Positions 32,878 to 41,902 of a stretch of 64,000 nt of DNA are shown piece by piece. A program made the translations under genes and the position numbers. The notes beneath the pieces are model-generated. The model searched no databases. It was given only the letters and a program-made list of their open reading frames with translations, and was not told where the DNA came from. The DNA is from Algoriphagus machipongonensis. GTDB taxonomy: Bacteria > Bacteroidota > Bacteroidia > Cytophagales > Cyclobacteriaceae. The first letter of the stretch is position 1; every line of letters begins with the position of its first letter. The DNA lies in NCBI RefSeq assembly GCF_000166275.1, contig NZ_CM001023.1, positions 2,669,001-2,733,000 of the forward strand, given 5' to 3'.

Positions 32878-34026
32878 TCAAATTTTAACCCAAGCTTGCT
32901 TTTTATTGCTTTCTACAATTCTTTCTCCAATAATCAATTCTCTCAATCCATCAGCAAAAGTAGGGTAGGGAGCCTTTTCTGGTTGACTTCCTTCTCTAAC
33001 AGCTGCATAAACTTCTTTAAACATTTGTTTAGAAGTATCAGGGAAACCTTCATTATGGCCTCCTGGAAATCCAACTAATGCTGCTGATTCAGGATAGAAT
33101 AGGCCTGGATCCTTCATCAAGACACCGTTGGCAGTTTCTCTTTTACCGATCCAAAGTTCATTTGGTTTTTCTGAATTGAATTCAAAATTAGACTTGGATC
33201 CAGCGATTTCCACATTCAATCGGTTTTTACGACCTGCATTGACTTGAGAAACAGTGATGGAACCTTTACTACCATTATCGAAGCGAAGTAAAACTGTCGC
33301 ATGATCCTCAGTATTGATAGGAACTTCCTCGTAGTCTGATTTTTCTAGCTTATCACCAGAATATGTTTCTATTGCTTTTAATGGCTTCAATCGAGTTTTG
33401 TGAACAGTTGAAAAATCAGCCATTACTTCGGTGATTTTCAGGCCAGTTACATACTCGGTAATATCCAAAAGGTGAGAACCGATATCCGCAATAGCTCTGG
33501 AATCTCCAGACTTATCTGGCTCTAATCTCCAGTTATAATCGGTTTGTAAGAATAGCCAATCTTGAAGGTAAGAGCCCATTACAGAGTAAACTTCTCCCAA
33601 GTCACCCTTTTCACGCATGGTCTTCATTTGTCTAACCATAGGGTAGTACCGTAGGTTGAAGTGAACTGCGTTGACTAAGCCTTTTTCCGCTGCTAAAGCA
33701 ACTAGATCTTCCGCTTCATCGATTTTTACTGCCAATGGCTTTTCGCAAATCACATGTTTTCCAGCTTGCAATACTGCTTTCGCTTGAGGGTAATGCAGGA
33801 AGTTTGGAGTACAAATATGTACTACATCAATTTCGGGTTGTTGAAGCATCGCCTCAAATGTATAGGCATTAGGAATACCTAGTACTTTAGCTTTTTCATC
33901 GGCCAATTCTTGGCTAACTTCTACCAAAGCGATTACTTCTACATTGGGGATTCTTCTTAATGCTTCCAAATGCGCAGGACCTATAAATCCTGTTCCTACG
34001 ATGGCTGCTTTGATTGTCTGAGACAT
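32878..34026 (-). CDS. Gfo/Idh/MocA-family NAD(P) oxidoreductase
   Basis: The 382-residue protein has an N-terminal Rossmann fold with GTGFIGPAH (near residue 11), the EKPLAVK motif near 95 that places the catalytic/dehydrogenase Lys, and a C-terminal alpha/beta domain with DIGSHLLDITEYVTG. It oxidises or reduces sugar or inositol-type substrates with NAD(P). There is no export signal. A role in sugar catabolism is likely given the neighbouring glycan genes, but the substrate is not predictable. Confidence 0.88.
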   Translation of the reverse strand: MSQTIKAAIVGTGFIGPAHLEALRRIPNVEVIALVEVSQELADEKAKVLGIPNAYTFEAMLQQPEIDVVHICTPNFLHYPQAKAVLQAGKHVICEKPLAVKIDEAEDLVALAAEKGLVNAVHFNLRYYPMVRQMKTMREKGDLGEVYSVMGSYLQDWLFLQTDYNWRLEPDKSGDSRAIADIGSHLLDITEYVTGLKITEVMADFSTVHKTRLKPLKAIETYSGDKLEKSDYEEVPINTEDHATVLLRFDNGSKGSITVSQVNAGRKNRLNVEIAGSKSNFEFNSEKPNELWIGKRETANGVLMKDPGLFYPESAALVGFPGGHNEGFPDTSKQMFKEVYAAVREGSQPEKAPYPTFADGLRELIIGERIVESNKKQAWVKI

Positions 34027-34203
34027 AGGTTAAGTAGGTTGTTTTAAAATGTACTTTCAAAAGTTCAAATTAGGAAAAATGAATCAAAAACAACTCATGA
34101 GTAAAATGGCATTTTCTTAAAAAACCTATCCTTTTTGTATCACAGAAAGAATATTTTTTAAAAAAGTAGCTGTTTTATCTTGAAAATCAGGCCATTTACA
34201 TGA

Positions 34204-35346
34204 TTATTCCGGCTTGACCCACCATTTTTCTTTCGAATTCAAATTTCCATTAATTTCTATTCTAGATCCGATTTTCGGGATATAAATAGGCTGTTGGATG
34301 GAATTCGCTTTGATCAAAACTCGCTCCACAGGGTCAGTCCAAGAGTGCATCGCTAAGGAAAATGCAGCCCAATGTATCGGCATAAAAACCTCTGCCTGGA
34401 TATCTTTTGCTGCCAACGCAGTCTCTTCTGGCATCATATGAATTTCCTTCCATCGTTCATTATACTGACCACATTCGAGCATAGCGAAATCAAATGGACC
34501 GTATTTTTGACCAATTTCTTTAAAATGAGGACCATATCCACCATCACCACTGAAATAAAGGTTTTCTTGAGCTCCACTAATCACCCAAGAGCCCCAAAGT
34601 GTAGCGAATCTATTATTCAGACCTCTGCCCGAAAAATGCCTTGACGGGGTGAAAACAAGTTTCAATCCTTGAGCATCAATTTCTTGCCACCAATCCATTT
34701 CATGAATTATTTCTGGTTCCACGCCCCAAGCTTCTAAATGAGATCCCACTCCCAATGGAACGTAAAATGACTTAGTCTTACTCATCAGTTTTTGGACCGA
34801 ACCATAGTCCAAATGATCGTAATGGTCATGGGAGAAAATAATAAGGTCTATTTCTGGAAGTTGCTCAATTTCTATCGGTAATTCCTTGCTAAAACGTTTT
34901 TTTCCTAGCCAAGGGTGAGGAGCAGGGACTTCACCCAACATAGGGTCTATCAAAATATTTTTCCCATCTATTTGAAGCAAAAAAGCAGAATGTCCAAACC
35001 AAATCAATCGAGTTGGAATGCTTAGCGATGTCAGTTCTAGGGAATCAACTTTCTCGATAGGAATCTCAAAATCAGGCTTTCTGCTAGGATCATTTTTAAA
35101 AAATTCAGGAAGCATTTTGATCGCCTTTGCTATATCCATATCCATATTGGTCGGAATCAGGTTATGAAACTCCCCATCGGAATAATGATCTAACTTCTCA
35201 AATTGAGCTACCTTCTCCTCATTGGGATCAGCACCAAATTCTGGACTTAGGTAGACAAAAAGGACACCGATAAGACCCAATATCAAGCCCATAGTAAGGA
35301 AAAAATAGAGGATAGTCTTAAGGAGTTTAAAAACTGTTTTTAGCAT
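34204..35346 (-). CDS. Membrane-anchored metallo-beta-lactamase-fold hydrolase (NAPE-PLD/UlaG-like)
   Basis: The 380-residue protein starts at ATG 35346, giving MLKTVFKLLKTILYFFLTMG and an N-terminal transmembrane helix. The metal site reads IIFSHDHYDHLDYGS (HxHxDH), with FSGDGGYGPHF and MPIHWAAF supplying the remaining ligands. SRHFSGRGLNNRFATLWGSW and the overall length fit the NAPE-PLD-like group of phosphodiesterases or lactonases. It is paralogous to the gene at 47212, sharing IPTNMDMD/EPTSMDF, HFSGRGL and GDGGYG, but only this copy has the anchor. Confidence 0.87.
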   Translation of the reverse strand: MLKTVFKLLKTILYFFLTMGLILGLIGVLFVYLSPEFGADPNEEKVAQFEKLDHYSDGEFHNLIPTNMDMDIAKAIKMLPEFFKNDPSRKPDFEIPIEKVDSLELTSLSIPTRLIWFGHSAFLLQIDGKNILIDPMLGEVPAPHPWLGKKRFSKELPIEIEQLPEIDLIIFSHDHYDHLDYGSVQKLMSKTKSFYVPLGVGSHLEAWGVEPEIIHEMDWWQEIDAQGLKLVFTPSRHFSGRGLNNRFATLWGSWVISGAQENLYFSGDGGYGPHFKEIGQKYGPFDFAMLECGQYNERWKEIHMMPEETALAAKDIQAEVFMPIHWAAFSLAMHSWTDPVERVLIKANSIQQPIYIPKIGSRIEINGNLNSKEKWWVKPE

Positions 35347-35580
35347 TCGGTCGATTATGTAGTGTGAATAAATTTCTATGTGCAACTCCAAAACTGGTGA
35401 AAAGGTGCCAATTACACCTGAGATTGATACAATTTATTCAGAACAGATTCCTCTCGAATAGGATTAAATTTTTAATAGATGGTAAAGTAGTCTACCAATT
35501 GAAATTCAATTTTTTAATTTCCACCAACGGCTAAGAAAAAACAGGCCTTTTCATTAAATTAATGCTCAAACATATATAAC

Positions 35581-36036
35581 ATGGCAAACTTTAATCTAAA
35601 AATTAACGGTTCATCCCATTCAGTGGAAGTGGAGGAGGATACTCCCTTACTCTGGGTACTCCGAGACCATTTGGGTTTAGTCGGAACAAAATATTCCTGC
35701 GGTATAGCACAATGCGGTGCCTGCACGGTCCATATGAATGGAGAAGCAATTTTCTCCTGCTCCATGCCAGTTTCAAGTGTTGGAGAGGATGAAATCACAA
35801 CTATAGAAGGACTTTCTGAAAAAGGAGACCACCCGGTTCAACAAGCCTGGGAAGATGTAGATGTCGCCCAATGTGGTTATTGCCAAGCAGGTCAAATCAT
35901 GAATGCTGCGGCCTTCCTAAAAAAGAATCCATCTCCTAGTATGGAAGAAATAGAAAATGCGATGAACAGGAACCTTTGTCGCTGTGGAACCTATCATAAA
36001 ATAAGAGAAGCAGTTGCTAAAGCAGCTAAAATCTAA
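35581..36036 (+). CDS. Molybdenum hydroxylase small subunit, [2Fe-2S] (IorA/CoxS-type)
   Basis: The 151-residue protein has two [2Fe-2S] domains. C40, C45, C48 and C60 form the plant-ferredoxin-type cluster (SCGIAQCGACTV). C98, C101, C133 and C135 form the alpha-helical cluster (QCGYCQAGQ, LCRCGTYHKI). It transfers electrons from the molybdopterin subunit encoded five bases downstream. No FAD subunit accompanies them, as in isoquinoline-1-oxidoreductase and related periplasmic enzymes that deliver electrons to cytochrome c. It lacks its own signal and is presumably exported together with the Tat-signalled large subunit. Confidence 0.93.
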   Translation: MANFNLKINGSSHSVEVEEDTPLLWVLRDHLGLVGTKYSCGIAQCGACTVHMNGEAIFSCSMPVSSVGEDEITTIEGLSEKGDHPVQQAWEDVDVAQCGYCQAGQIMNAAAFLKKNPSPSMEEIENAMNRNLCRCGTYHKIREAVAKAAKI

Positions 36037-36041
36037 AAATC

Positions 36042-38207
36042 ATGGCTACACTGACAAAAACAAATAGAAGAGATTTTCTAAAGATTGCAGGAACTACCGC
36101 AGGAGGCTTGTTTATTGGCTTCAACTGGATGAGCTGTGATTCTCCAAAAATGGAAGTCTTGAGCGAAGAAGAAGTTCTTGCACAAGCTAAAAATTTCAAC
36201 GCATATCTTTCCATTGCTCCCAGTGGAGATATTGTCATTTACTCACCTAATCCTGAATTAGGGCAAAATATTAAGACATCTTTTCCAATGGTTGTTGCCG
36301 AGGAATTAGATGCTGACTGGGAAAGGGTACATGTCATCCAGGCAAACTTGGATCAAAATAAGTTTGACCGTCAACTGACGGGTGGATCTGGTGCCATGCC
36401 TCATTCTTGGGAAAGACTTAGAAAGGCCGGAGCCACAGCCAAATATTTGTTAATAGCTGCAGCTGCGAAAGAATGGGGAGTTCCTGCAAGTGAAATTACC
36501 GCTTCTAAAGGATTTGTATCCCATAAGAACAGTGGTAAGGAAGCAAGTTTTGGAGATCTAGCTATTGCTGCTTCTAACTTAGAAGCTCCAGAGGATGTCC
36601 CATTAAAGAATCCTAAGGACTTTAAAATCATTGGTACGCCTGTTAAAAATGTAGACAATCCTGCCATTTTCACTGGAAAGCCTCTTTATGGTTTAGACTT
36701 TTATAGGGAGGGAATGCTACATGCGATGATTCAGCGTCCACCTTTCGGAATGAAAATCAAATCAATTGATGATTCCGAAGCGAAAGGAGTAGCAGGAATT
36801 TCAGATGTACTTCAATTTGACAATAGTGTTGCGATTATAGGAAGCTCTACCTGGCCTTTGATGAAGGCGAAAAAGCTATTGAAAGTAGAGTATGAGCCAG
36901 ATGGCTTGGTAGAAAGCTCTGCAGATCACGATCGCCTCTTTAAAGAAATGCTGGCTTCCAATAATGCGGAAGAAAGAAGAAGAGATGGAAACGTTGAGCA
37001 AGCTTTCAGTACCGCCGCTCAAGTGGTAACTGCTGAATATCAATGTCCTTTTCTTTCCCATTCTCCCATGGAGCCGATGAACTTCTTTGCTCATGTCAAA
37101 GAAAACTCTGCTGAGCTTGTGGGACCAACGCAAACTCCAGATCGTGCAGCTTCAACAGCTGCTGAAGTCTTGGGGATTCCTAAAGAGAACATCACAGTCG
37201 AAATCACTCGATTGGGAGGAGGTTTCGGAAGAAGGTTAAGAGCTGATTATGTAGAGGAAGCTGTAAAAGTTTCACAAATGATGAAAGCTCCAGTGAAAGT
37301 AACTTGGAGTCGAGAAGATGATATCACAGGTGGTGCTTATCGACCTGCAGTTCGCTATCGGTTTGAAGCCGCATTAGATGCCAATGGCAATATGGTTGGC
37401 TACAAATTAAAAGGAGCAGGAATTAATGCTGGAAATAGTACTAGACAAAATAATTTCCCTTCTGGAGCTGTCGATAATGTGTTAATTGAAAGTATTGATC
37501 ATAAATCTCCCATTACAACCAACCCTTGGAGAGCACCAATTACCAACTTCCTTGCCTATGCAGAACAATCCTTCTTGGATGAGGTTGCTTTGGCGGCTCA
37601 AAGAGATCCGGTAGAATTTCGACTTTCACTTTTGGAAAGAGCAAAAGCAAATCCAGTGGGTGGGGAGCTCGGCTATGATGCAGACCGAATGATTGGAGTT
37701 ATCAAAACCGCTGCTGAGAAATCAAATTGGGGTAAAGACTCCAATGTTAGCCAAGGATTCTCTGTTTACTTCTCTCATAGAACTTACGTGGCTCAAGTAG
37801 CTGATATTGAGATGGAAAACGGAAGTCCTGTACTCAAGAAAATCACAGCAGCCACTGATTGTGGAATGGTAATCAATCCAACTGGAGCCAACCATCAAGT
37901 GAGGGGAGGAATCGTAGATGGAATGGGGCATGCGATGTACGGTAACTTGACTTTTGAGAATGGACTTCCTACTCAGAAGAATTTTGATAAATACCGACTC
38001 ATCAGGATGAAAGAAGTACCACAAATTGATGTGCATTATGTAGATAGTGGATTTGATCCTACTGGATTGGGTGAACCAGCGCTTCCTCCTACAGGTGGTG
38101 CGGTGGCCAACGCTATATACAAAGCCACTAAAAGAAGACTGAGAAGACAACCATTCATAGAACAAGAAGAATTCTCAGATCTTAACTTAGAAATCAAACG
38201 AGCTTAA
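36042..38207 (+). CDS. Molybdenum hydroxylase large subunit with Tat signal (IorB-like)
   Basis: The 721-residue protein has a Tat leader TNRRDFLKIAGTTAGGLFIG (R9-R10). Molybdopterin-cytosine-dinucleotide-binding segments include GGSGAMPHSWERLRKAGA, LGGGFGRRLRADYVEE and the active-site Glu E678 in GLGEPALPPTGG. It belongs to the IorB-like periplasmic aldehyde/N-heterocycle oxidoreductases and forms a complex with the preceding [2Fe-2S] protein. The natural substrate is unknown. Nearby cysteine desulfurase, MocA-like and XdhC genes would make and insert the sulfurated cofactor. A terminator follows. Confidence 0.92.
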   Translation: MATLTKTNRRDFLKIAGTTAGGLFIGFNWMSCDSPKMEVLSEEEVLAQAKNFNAYLSIAPSGDIVIYSPNPELGQNIKTSFPMVVAEELDADWERVHVIQANLDQNKFDRQLTGGSGAMPHSWERLRKAGATAKYLLIAAAAKEWGVPASEITASKGFVSHKNSGKEASFGDLAIAASNLEAPEDVPLKNPKDFKIIGTPVKNVDNPAIFTGKPLYGLDFYREGMLHAMIQRPPFGMKIKSIDDSEAKGVAGISDVLQFDNSVAIIGSSTWPLMKAKKLLKVEYEPDGLVESSADHDRLFKEMLASNNAEERRRDGNVEQAFSTAAQVVTAEYQCPFLSHSPMEPMNFFAHVKENSAELVGPTQTPDRAASTAAEVLGIPKENITVEITRLGGGFGRRLRADYVEEAVKVSQMMKAPVKVTWSREDDITGGAYRPAVRYRFEAALDANGNMVGYKLKGAGINAGNSTRQNNFPSGAVDNVLIESIDHKSPITTNPWRAPITNFLAYAEQSFLDEVALAAQRDPVEFRLSLLERAKANPVGGELGYDADRMIGVIKTAAEKSNWGKDSNVSQGFSVYFSHRTYVAQVADIEMENGSPVLKKITAATDCGMVINPTGANHQVRGGIVDGMGHAMYGNLTFENGLPTQKNFDKYRLIRMKEVPQIDVHYVDSGFDPTGLGEPALPPTGGAVANAIYKATKRRLRRQPFIEQEEFSDLNLEIKRA

Positions 38208-38243
38208 TCACTTGCTTTGACGTTCCATGCTTAATTATACAAC

Positions 38244-38275
38244 AAGACCTCTCAGGAATTCTGAGAGGTCTTTCT
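38244..38275 (+). terminator. Terminator of the molybdenum hydroxylase operon
   Basis: Arms AAGACCTCTCAG and CTGAGAGGTCTT (38244-38255, 38261-38272) have a 5-base loop and are followed by TCTTT. It lies 37 bases after the stop of the large subunit. Confidence 0.9.
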
Positions 38276-38302
38276 TTAGGTCATAAAATTTTATTGAATG
38301 GT

Positions 38303-38656
38303 TTAAATTTCATCCATTCCTCTTTCTTCCCAAAAAGGCCCTTCTAACTGTAATTCTTTATTTTGAGAATCAATTCGATAGGAGATTTCCATTTTATCTT
38401 TCGCTTGTTCGTGGATGGCTAAGCAGGCATTAAAATGAACCAACACAAATGACAAAGTCAATTTCCCTGAGGAATTGGTTTCAAAATCAGGCTTCCCTTC
38501 TAACACGACTTGTTCCGCGACAGCTCCTTCTTTTTTGAAGTAATAAGAAAGGAATATCCCCAATTCATTTTCCTTGTCTGCAATGATCCTAGGTATACCT
38601 TGATTAGGGTCTTCTAATTCTTCTTTTGTAAGTTTTAATGTCCAAGTCTCTTTCAT
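38303..38656 (-). CDS. Small hypothetical protein
   Basis: The 117-residue protein starts at ATG 38656 (MKETWTLKLTKEEL); a TTG one codon earlier is unnecessary. It is not recognised. It has beta-strand alternation and is acidic, with no signal or membrane segment. It lies alone between the Mo-hydroxylase terminator and the cysteine desulfurase and reads against both. A link with cofactor maturation is only positional. Confidence 0.55.
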   Translation of the reverse strand: MKETWTLKLTKEELEDPNQGIPRIIADKENELGIFLSYYFKKEGAVAEQVVLEGKPDFETNSSGKLTLSFVLVHFNACLAIHEQAKDKMEISYRIDSQNKELQLEGPFWEERGMDEI

Positions 38657-38811
38657 CAATCAAATTTCAATGGTACAAAAATCTAACATTAGATTATAAG
38701 TATTTTCTCCATTTCATTATCCAAAAACTCTAAGGTATTGCTTCCTACCTGTATTCCATACTTTGGAAAAAACAAAAACAAAGATCTCAAGAAAACTGTT
38801 AATTTCATCCT

Positions 38812-39960
38812 ATGAAGTATCCCGTTTACCTAGATTACAATGCAACTACTCCATGTGCTCCAGAAGTTATAGAGGCTATGATACCTTGGTTTCAACAACA
38901 TTTTGGGAATGCTTCCAGTAAATCTCATGCTTTTGGCTGGGTTGCGGAGGATGCTGTTGAAATTGCCAGAGAGCAAGTTGCGAATTTACTGGGAGCTAGA
39001 TCCAAGGAAATTATTTTTACTTCAGGGGCAACAGAAGCGATTAATTTAGCAATTAAGGGCACTTTTGAACTCTATAAGGGAGAAAAACAGCATTATATCA
39101 CTTGTCAGACGGAACACAAGGCCGTCTTGGATACCATGGCCGAATTGGAGAAAGAAGGTGCTGATGTCACTTATCTACCTGTGGACCATGAAGGAAATAT
39201 TAGCTATCAGGAATTAAAGGATACTATCTTACCTCATACAAAAATGATTGCCTTGATGTGGGCAAATAATGAAACAGGTATAATTCATCCAATAGAGGAA
39301 ATATCTGAATTGGCTGAAACAAATGATATTATTTTTTTAACAGACGCTGTTCAAGCTGCAGGTAAGATTCCACTTCACAATAGAGGAATCCATTTGATGG
39401 CTATCTCAGCGCATAAATTTTATGGACCCAAGGGAGTAGGAGCACTTTTTATACGCCACAATCATTCTCTTCCTAAACCTTTGGCACAAATCACAGGAGG
39501 AGGACATGAAAAAGGTTTTAGAAGCGGCACATTAAATGTTCCAGGAATAGTAGGTATGGGAAAGGCTGCCGAAATGAGAATGGAAGAAATGGAAACCGAA
39601 ATTTCCAAAATGTCCTTATTGCGTAATCAATTGGAAGAAAGCATATTAGAAATCCCAGGAACCAAACTGAACGGAAGTCAAAACAATCGATTACCTCATG
39701 TTTCAAATATTGCTTTCGAAGGAACAGAAGGCGAGGAATTATTGAGAAAGGTGTGTCAACAGGTAGCTGTTAGTTCGGGTTCTGCTTGTACAAGTATCTC
39801 TCCAAAACCTTCCCATGTACTCCAAGCGATGGGCCTAGAGCATGAATTAGGTAGATCTTCCATACGCTTCAGTTTGGGAAGAAATACGACCGAACAAGAA
39901 ATTTTAGATACTGTGGAGTGGGTGACTCATGTGGTGACAGAACTCAGGAAATTGAATTAA
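38812..39960 (+). CDS. Cysteine desulfurase (NifS/IscS class)
   Basis: The 382-residue fold-type I PLP enzyme has the aldimine lysine K202 in SAHKFYGPKGVGAL and the persulfide cysteine C326 in SSGSACTSISPKPSHV. Other family blocks present are YLDYNATTP, SGATEAINLA and FRSGTLNVPG. It transfers sulfur from cysteine to acceptors. It is placed among molybdenum hydroxylase and XdhC genes, so its likely client is the molybdenum cofactor (Mo=S ligand), as described for NifS4-XdhC in Rhodobacter. Iron-sulfur assembly is an alternative. It converges with the MocA-like gene with three bases between them. Confidence 0.92.
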   Translation: MKYPVYLDYNATTPCAPEVIEAMIPWFQQHFGNASSKSHAFGWVAEDAVEIAREQVANLLGARSKEIIFTSGATEAINLAIKGTFELYKGEKQHYITCQTEHKAVLDTMAELEKEGADVTYLPVDHEGNISYQELKDTILPHTKMIALMWANNETGIIHPIEEISELAETNDIIFLTDAVQAAGKIPLHNRGIHLMAISAHKFYGPKGVGALFIRHNHSLPKPLAQITGGGHEKGFRSGTLNVPGIVGMGKAAEMRMEEMETEISKMSLLRNQLEESILEIPGTKLNGSQNNRLPHVSNIAFEGTEGEELLRKVCQQVAVSSGSACTSISPKPSHVLQAMGLEHELGRSSIRFSLGRNTTEQEILDTVEWVTHVVTELRKLN

Positions 39961-39963
39961 TTC

Positions 39964-40554
39964 TTATAGATTCAAATCTCTTAAATCAGCTTCCGTATCC
40001 ACATCCGTTTTACCTTTCGCAAAAGTTACTAGCTCAAGATCTTCTTCATTGGCCTGAGCAATACTTTTTCCTCCTTCGTCACCCGTTAAAGCTAATAATT
40101 GCGTGAAATATTTTTTATCAAAAAGTATAGGGACTCCAAAAGTTTTGGAGTATTTACAGGCAACGATTCCTTTTCCTGATTTCGCCTGAGCATCAATTAA
40201 TTTGTCAATGATTTTTGAATCTACAAAAGGTTGGTCACAGAGCATAATCACCACTTGATCAACAGGCTCGATCTTTTGAAGGTATTCTAATCCTTTTACT
40301 AAGGTTGAAGACATTCCTTTTTCCCATTTTGGATTGGGGATATTTGGGATACTTGCTCCTGAGAAAGTCTTTTTGATTTCATCTTTAAAAGCTCCTAAAA
40401 CCAAAACTCTTTTATCTGCTTTGGATCCATTTGCTGCATCTATTGCCAATTGCAATAAAGTCTTGTCCTTGTATCGGGCAATTTGTTTTGGATAACCTAA
40501 TCTGGAGGATTCTCCAGCTGCTAATATTACGATCCCTGTTCTTGGGTTGCTCAT
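39964..40554 (-). CDS. MocA/MobA-like molybdenum cofactor nucleotidyltransferase
   Basis: The 196-residue protein has the nucleotide-binding LAAGESSRLGYPKQ at the N-terminus and CDQPFVDS for the metal Asp near residue 100, characteristic of molybdenum cofactor cytidylyltransferases and guanylyltransferases. Coupling with XdhC and Mo hydroxylases favours MCD synthesis (MocA activity) over MGD. Its ATG overlaps the stop of xdhC (ATGA), so the two are translated together. Confidence 0.85.
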   Translation of the reverse strand: MSNPRTGIVILAAGESSRLGYPKQIARYKDKTLLQLAIDAANGSKADKRVLVLGAFKDEIKKTFSGASIPNIPNPKWEKGMSSTLVKGLEYLQKIEPVDQVVIMLCDQPFVDSKIIDKLIDAQAKSGKGIVACKYSKTFGVPILFDKKYFTQLLALTGDEGGKSIAQANEEDLELVTFAKGKTDVDTEADLRDLNL

Positions 40555-41669
40555 GCTATTTCCTCGTGTATGGGGCCTTCCTTATCTTTTAAGAAACCTC
40601 CATTTTTTCCTGCTAAAACCGCTTTGATTTCAGCTAAAATTGATAATGCAATTTCTTCGGAACCTTCGGCTCCAATATCTAATCCCATTGGGGAGTAAAG
40701 ATTGTCCTTTTCAATGGATATTCCATGACTTTCTAAGCGTTGGATCATTTTTTCGGACTTCTTCTTGGGACCTAAAATTCCAATATAGGGTATTGGAAAC
40801 TGAAGGAGCTGCTCCAAAACCACACATTCGTACTCAAAATTATGAGTCATCAATAGAGCTACAGTCTGAGAATCAATTTCTAAATTTTTCACCACCTCAT
40901 TAGCAGTTCCAAGAATAATTGTTTTTGCTTTTGGAAAGCGGCTTTTGGTTGCTTGATTAGCTCTACCATCAATTAAAATTAATTCAAAACCTAAAATATC
41001 GGCCAATTGAGATAAGGGAATGGTGTCATTTCCGGCCCCAAAAAGTAAAAGTCGGGTAGGAGGTTTCACTTTCTCATAAAAGACCTGAACAGAATCATGT
41101 TCGGGATAGCTTTTGATCAAACTTCCCATACTGTCTCTATCATTGACTTGTGCCAAAATACTTTCCAGTAACACAGGGTCTACCTTATCCAAATGTCCTT
41201 CTGAAATTCCATTATTTGATAAAATGACTGTTCCCACTTGTTCAGACCTGGAATTTTTAATAGAAAAAATGGTCACCAGTGTACTTACATTTCTATCTGA
41301 GAGCGCCATTTTTAACAAATTCACAGAATTCAATTCATCAGAATAATCTATGGGTTCTATTAAAACCTGAATAATGCCATTGCAACCAAGTCCCACTCCA
41401 AATTTCTGATCATCTTCATCCGTGGTGTCATAGGTGACAAGCATGGATTTTTGTTTAAAAATTACAGACTGAGCTTTTCGAAGAGCATCCCCTTCAAGAC
41501 AACCACCGCTAATTGCTCCTGTGAGTTCCCCATCTTCTGATACAAGCATTCTGGCACCCGGTCTTCTGTAGGCTGAACCATCCACATGGACCACTGTTGC
41601 CAAAGCTATTTTCTTCCCTGAGCTTTTGTATAAATCATATGCTTGAATGATAGACTGGAATTCTTTCAT
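40551..41669 (-). CDS. xdhC: XdhC-family molybdenum cofactor insertion protein
   Basis: The 372-residue protein has an N-terminal XdhC/CoxI domain (VHVDGSAYRRPGARMLVSED, GAISGGCLEGDALRKA) and a C-terminal Rossmann domain (LLLFGAGNDTIPLSQLADIL, LMTHNFEYECVVL). XdhC proteins bind and protect sulfurated molybdenum cofactor and deliver it to xanthine-dehydrogenase-family apoenzymes. It is the first gene of the xdhC-mocA unit. Likely clients in the window are the 35581-38207 enzyme and the 1523-residue protein at 57927. Confidence 0.92.
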   Translation of the reverse strand: MKEFQSIIQAYDLYKSSGKKIALATVVHVDGSAYRRPGARMLVSEDGELTGAISGGCLEGDALRKAQSVIFKQKSMLVTYDTTDEDDQKFGVGLGCNGIIQVLIEPIDYSDELNSVNLLKMALSDRNVSTLVTIFSIKNSRSEQVGTVILSNNGISEGHLDKVDPVLLESILAQVNDRDSMGSLIKSYPEHDSVQVFYEKVKPPTRLLLFGAGNDTIPLSQLADILGFELILIDGRANQATKSRFPKAKTIILGTANEVVKNLEIDSQTVALLMTHNFEYECVVLEQLLQFPIPYIGILGPKKKSEKMIQRLESHGISIEKDNLYSPMGLDIGAEGSEEIALSILAEIKAVLAGKNGGFLKDKEGPIHEEIA

Positions 41670-41902
41670 TGTTCAAATTAACGTTTCAAGAGAATATTCT
41701 TGATTAAGATAAGGTACCCTTGCATCGAAATCAAAAGAATCCCTTTAAACGGCCTAAAAGATTTATTTTTTATAAGTTTTCTAACATTAATCATCCCTTA
41801 TAAATCCTTCCTTTATTGACCATGCTACAATTCAGCTCTTTTTAAAGCATCAGCCATACTAATTTTTAAAATATGCTATCTTTCTCTACCAATATCCTCC
41901 CC

